Of a DNA stretch of 64,000 nt, positions 62,118 through 64,000 are shown in pieces; the stretch's first letter is position 1; each line of letters opens with the position of its first letter. The notes beneath the pieces were generated by a model that did not search any database, was not told the DNA's origin, and was given only the letters and a program-made list of their open reading frames with translations. The position numbers and the translations under genes are program-made. The stretch covers positions 48,065 to 112,064 of the forward strand of contig JANNBB010000056.1 of assembly GCA_031385005.1 (NCBI GenBank), written 5' to 3'. The DNA is from JADKIH01 sp031385005. GTDB lineage: Bacteria; Bacteroidota; Bacteroidia; AKYH767-A; 2013-40CM-41-45.

Positions 62118-62687
62118 GTGTATATTTTACAATGTTGTTGTGATAATGATGTGACTTCAACTAATTGGGAGTTTATTGATCATGTTTCTTCTGTTGTTAC
62201 TGCATGTGCTAACCTTGCTTTAGCTGTTTATGTTTTCATTTATAGTAACTACAGAGACAGAAAGAACGATAAAGATACTGCAGAAACTTTTGAAAGGACA
62301 ATCAAAATTCAATCTTTTAAGGATATAATAATTCAACCACACCTGCAAGAAATACTTTTTACTTTTGAAAATATCACTTCTATTGAAAGTAAAATTGTTA
62401 GTTTACCATTTATTATAGCAAATAGAATATCAATAAATGAATCTGTTAAATCAAATACAAGACTTTTAAGGCAGAAGTTTATTAATGCTGTTTTGTTAGT
62501 TGATGGCACACTTGGGCATGAGTTAATTTTATTAATGGATGAGCTAACTGACACAATCACTTTTCAATTGTTTAATCGATCAGTTGACCTTTCTTCATTC
62601 GCTGAATACGATTCTTTAGTTGGTAAAAAAATATCCGATACGAGAAATCAAGTATTAGCTAAGTTATATTCTTATAGAGGTAAATAA
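62118..62687 (+). CDS. Membrane protein of the STAS/GHKL operon
   Basis: A 189-residue protein starting at GTG directly after the DUF4325 stop codon, with a single membrane span near residues 23-43 (DHVSSVVTACANLALAVYVF) and a charged cytoplasmic-looking domain after it (NYRDRKNDKD, ETFERTIKIQSFKDII). The C-terminal half is helical with no known motif. Its position as third gene, after a signalling pair, suits an effector or membrane anchor; that is inference. Another GTG 33 bases later could also start translation. Confidence 0.7.
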   Translation: MYILQCCCDNDVTSTNWEFIDHVSSVVTACANLALAVYVFIYSNYRDRKNDKDTAETFERTIKIQSFKDIIIQPHLQEILFTFENITSIESKIVSLPFIIANRISINESVKSNTRLLRQKFINAVLLVDGTLGHELILLMDELTDTITFQLFNRSVDLSSFAEYDSLVGKKISDTRNQVLAKLYSYRGK

Positions 62688-62814
62688 CTCTGAGTTTCCC
62701 CAAAAATCCATCAATTTTGCTGTGTGCACATCACCGAAACGTAAAGCAATGTAATTTTTATGTTTCGCATATGAAAATTCAATTTCATCTATCAGAAAAG
62801 TTATTTAACACAAA

Positions 62815-62871
62815 CTAAATGAAAAGCCTTACTTGTGCGAAGGTGTTCTGTATTTTTCGTGGTTTTGTCAT
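62815..62871 (-). pseudogene. Truncated paralogue of the 63017-63376 gene
   Basis: Eighteen codons starting ATG at 62871 read MTKPRKIQNTFAQ, matching MAKTRRAQNTYAK of the interrupted gene. The sequence just upstream of both ATGs (ATCTTTCGC then four to five bases to ATG) is also shared. After the N-terminus the frame runs to a stop at 62815, so only the beginning of the gene is preserved. Confidence 0.6.
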
Positions 62872-62900
62872 ATAGGCGAAAGATATTAAAGAACTACGTA

Positions 62901-62954
62901 CTAATCAAGTTCGTCGACTTGTTCATCCGATAACTCTGCTAAAAGTTTTGCCAT
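62901..62954 (-). CDS. Possible 17-aa peptide
   Basis: ATG at 62954 to TAG at 62901 encodes MAKLLAELSDEQVDELD, a short acidic-amphipathic peptide, between the interrupted gene and its truncated paralogue. It may be real or chance; codon count is too small to judge. Confidence 0.25.
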   Translation of the reverse strand: MAKLLAELSDEQVDELD

Positions 62955-63016
62955 AGTCGTCTATAAAGTTTGAAGGAACTTATTGTATGCGTGTGCAGCG
63001 CTAAGTGTGTCCTTCT

Positions 63017-63376
63017 TTAGTTTGGCGGCGGCGCCAATCTTCCGATGGTGGAGTTGGTAAAGAAGTTGATGTTGGTTCGGCCGACGTCTCTCCAAAACCT
63101 CTGGCCGTTTAAGTTCGCAATGTTTTCGAGCTATCCGGGGTAAAGACTTATCGAGCTTGGTGCGTATCCTTCGCTCTGCATCCAGTTTTGGAATCTCCTT
63201 TTGGAAGGGTTCGTCGTACGACTTGTGGTTGTGGTTCTGTTTCTTGTAGCAGATTTCTCTTTTGCAGTGAGTTTCAACAGCACGAGGTCGAGTTTATTTT
63301 CTATCCGCGCCATTTGGTTCACGAGGTCAGCCGCGCCCTTTGCGTAAGTGTTCTGTGCTCTTCTTGTCTTTGCCAT
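63017..63376 (-). pseudogene. Gene interrupted by in-frame TAG (118 sense codons)
   Basis: From ATG 63376 an 81-codon reading frame ends at TAG (63131-63133) after SSISLYPG. The same frame stays open for 37 more codons with a protein-like tail (LENIANLNGQRFW, FFTNSTIGRLAPPPN) to TAA at 63017. The upstream half has a basic, helical start (MAKTRRAQNTY, NQMARIENKLDLVLLKL). Either a nonsense mutation has broken the gene, or TAG is read through, as in some Bacteroidetes phages that reassign TAG. A truncated paralogue is at 62815. Confidence 0.6.
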
Positions 63377-63573
63377 ATCCGCGAAAGATAAGTGTCAAAG
63401 AGCATAAGTGCAAACCGCCTTTATTACGAGATTGCATCGCAACCAATTAGTTTGTCGGTTTTGACGTCATTTACCTGCTACTTTTCCACAGTTTGTTGAT
63501 AAGTTGATTCGCAATTCTTAGTAGGGTTCGAGACTATTATTATATTTTTGTAGCTCACTAAAAAAAATAAAAT
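63377..63573. other. Intergenic region upstream of a plus-strand gene
   Basis: Contains a candidate -7 element (TATTTTTG, 63543-63550) upstream of the 63574 gene. No other structure seen. Confidence 0.4.
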
Positions 63574-63945
63574 ATGTTTGAAGAAAAAGCAAAAAGGTTC
63601 GTCGATAGGATTGAGACTCACGGTCGTTTCGACGAAGGTGAATTTGTTAGTAATCTGCAGAGTGAAATTTATCCCTTTAAAGATCGAGACAAATTATCCC
63701 TCCTTAGTGATATACAAAGCAGAATTATTTACGAGAAGGAAACTCACGAAAAAGACTGCCCTCATCCCTCGGATAAATGTTCTAAGTCCAAAACATATAA
63801 CAAGACTTTGGTTTTTGTAAAGCAAGAATTAACTGATCTCGGTCAACTTGTTGATGAGCCTGGAGATTTCAGACAAACTGACCCCTTCATTTCACTACAA
63901 ATTGACCCCCTTGAGTTAACCACTGTTTGTACTTTAGTTAGGTGA
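63574..63945 (+). CDS. Hypothetical protein, 123 aa
   Basis: A charged cytoplasmic-looking protein (FEEKAKRFVDRIETHGRFD, RIIYEKETHEKDCPH, CSKSKTYNKTLVFVKQEL) with a helical N-terminal half and three cysteines in the middle. No family recognised. A TATTTTTG -7-like box lies about 24 bases before the start. The frame ends before the window edge. Confidence 0.55.
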   Translation: MFEEKAKRFVDRIETHGRFDEGEFVSNLQSEIYPFKDRDKLSLLSDIQSRIIYEKETHEKDCPHPSDKCSKSKTYNKTLVFVKQELTDLGQLVDEPGDFRQTDPFISLQIDPLELTTVCTLVR

Positions 63946-64000
63946 GCGATTTAGTTATGTTTTTAGTTTAGTAAATATAGATTATTCTTCTGCATTTTCA

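Noticed and set aside
1..64000. CRISPR array or insertion-sequence transposase
   Set aside because: No regularly spaced repeats longer than the hexamer tract and no transposase, integrase or reverse transcriptase frame were found.

Overview
The window looks like chromosome of an uncultured member of the Bacteroidota (Bacteroidetes), AT-rich overall. The sequence supports this with a type IX secretion sorting domain on a subtilisin-like protease, a TonB-dependent receptor with an N-terminal carboxypeptidase-regulatory-like domain, a Bacteroidetes-type LptD, a DUF3127 protein, Bacteroidetes-type promoters (TTTG, 19 bases, TAnnTTTG) and a 6S-like RNA between zapA and rny. No rRNA or ribosomal protein gene is present, so a genus cannot be given.

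Layout. (1) 1-12402, minus strand: a tightly packed surface-polysaccharide operon with a UDP-GlcNAc 2-epimerase (cut by the left edge), an NAD-dependent epimerase, six glycosyltransferases, a polysaccharide deacetylase, two methyltransferases and a Wzm/Wzt ABC exporter. Genes overlap or abut by a few bases. (2) 12414-14990: rny, a 6S-like RNA, zapA and a small coiled-coil gene. (3) 15217-32824: housekeeping and envelope genes, including lolD, selD-mnmH (selenium used for tRNA), trxB, a T9SS-exported protease, a TonB receptor set, an FAD oxidase, DUF3127, an SlyD-type FKBP and Fe-S proteins. (4) 33091-43841: envelope genes, including an M48 protease, an Fe-S membrane oxidoreductase, MlaD, an amidase and LptD. 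(5) 43943-49826: two paralogous small secreted Cys-motif proteins, with a predicted beta-propeller protein, a CxxC thioredoxin-like protein and an outer-membrane-like protein next to one of them. (6) 49898-55916: MFS transporter, Uup-type ABC-F, M23 peptidase. (7) 56004-56423: tRNA-Ser, tRNA-Pro and tRNA-Arg from a clear promoter.

(8) 56536 to the right edge: an accessory region that starts with a degenerate copy of tRNA-Arg whose anticodon arm has been replaced by a GC-rich hairpin. It continues with decayed lipoprotein paralogues, a repeated ~97-bp leader, a stand-alone HsdR_N-like nuclease-domain gene, and a markedly AT-rich operon. That operon encodes a STAS/GHKL-ATPase fusion, a STAS-like DUF4325 protein and a single-span membrane protein. 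Last come a gene interrupted in frame by TAG with a truncated paralogue, and a gene of unknown function. Composition jumps between blocks here, as in a mosaic genomic island. No integrase is visible, and the far end of the island lies outside the window.

The best candidate for an undescribed system is the operon at 59969-62687. It combines a GHKL ATPase with STAS domains and a membrane protein, in an island setting next to a restriction-like protein. Any defence or signalling role is inference.
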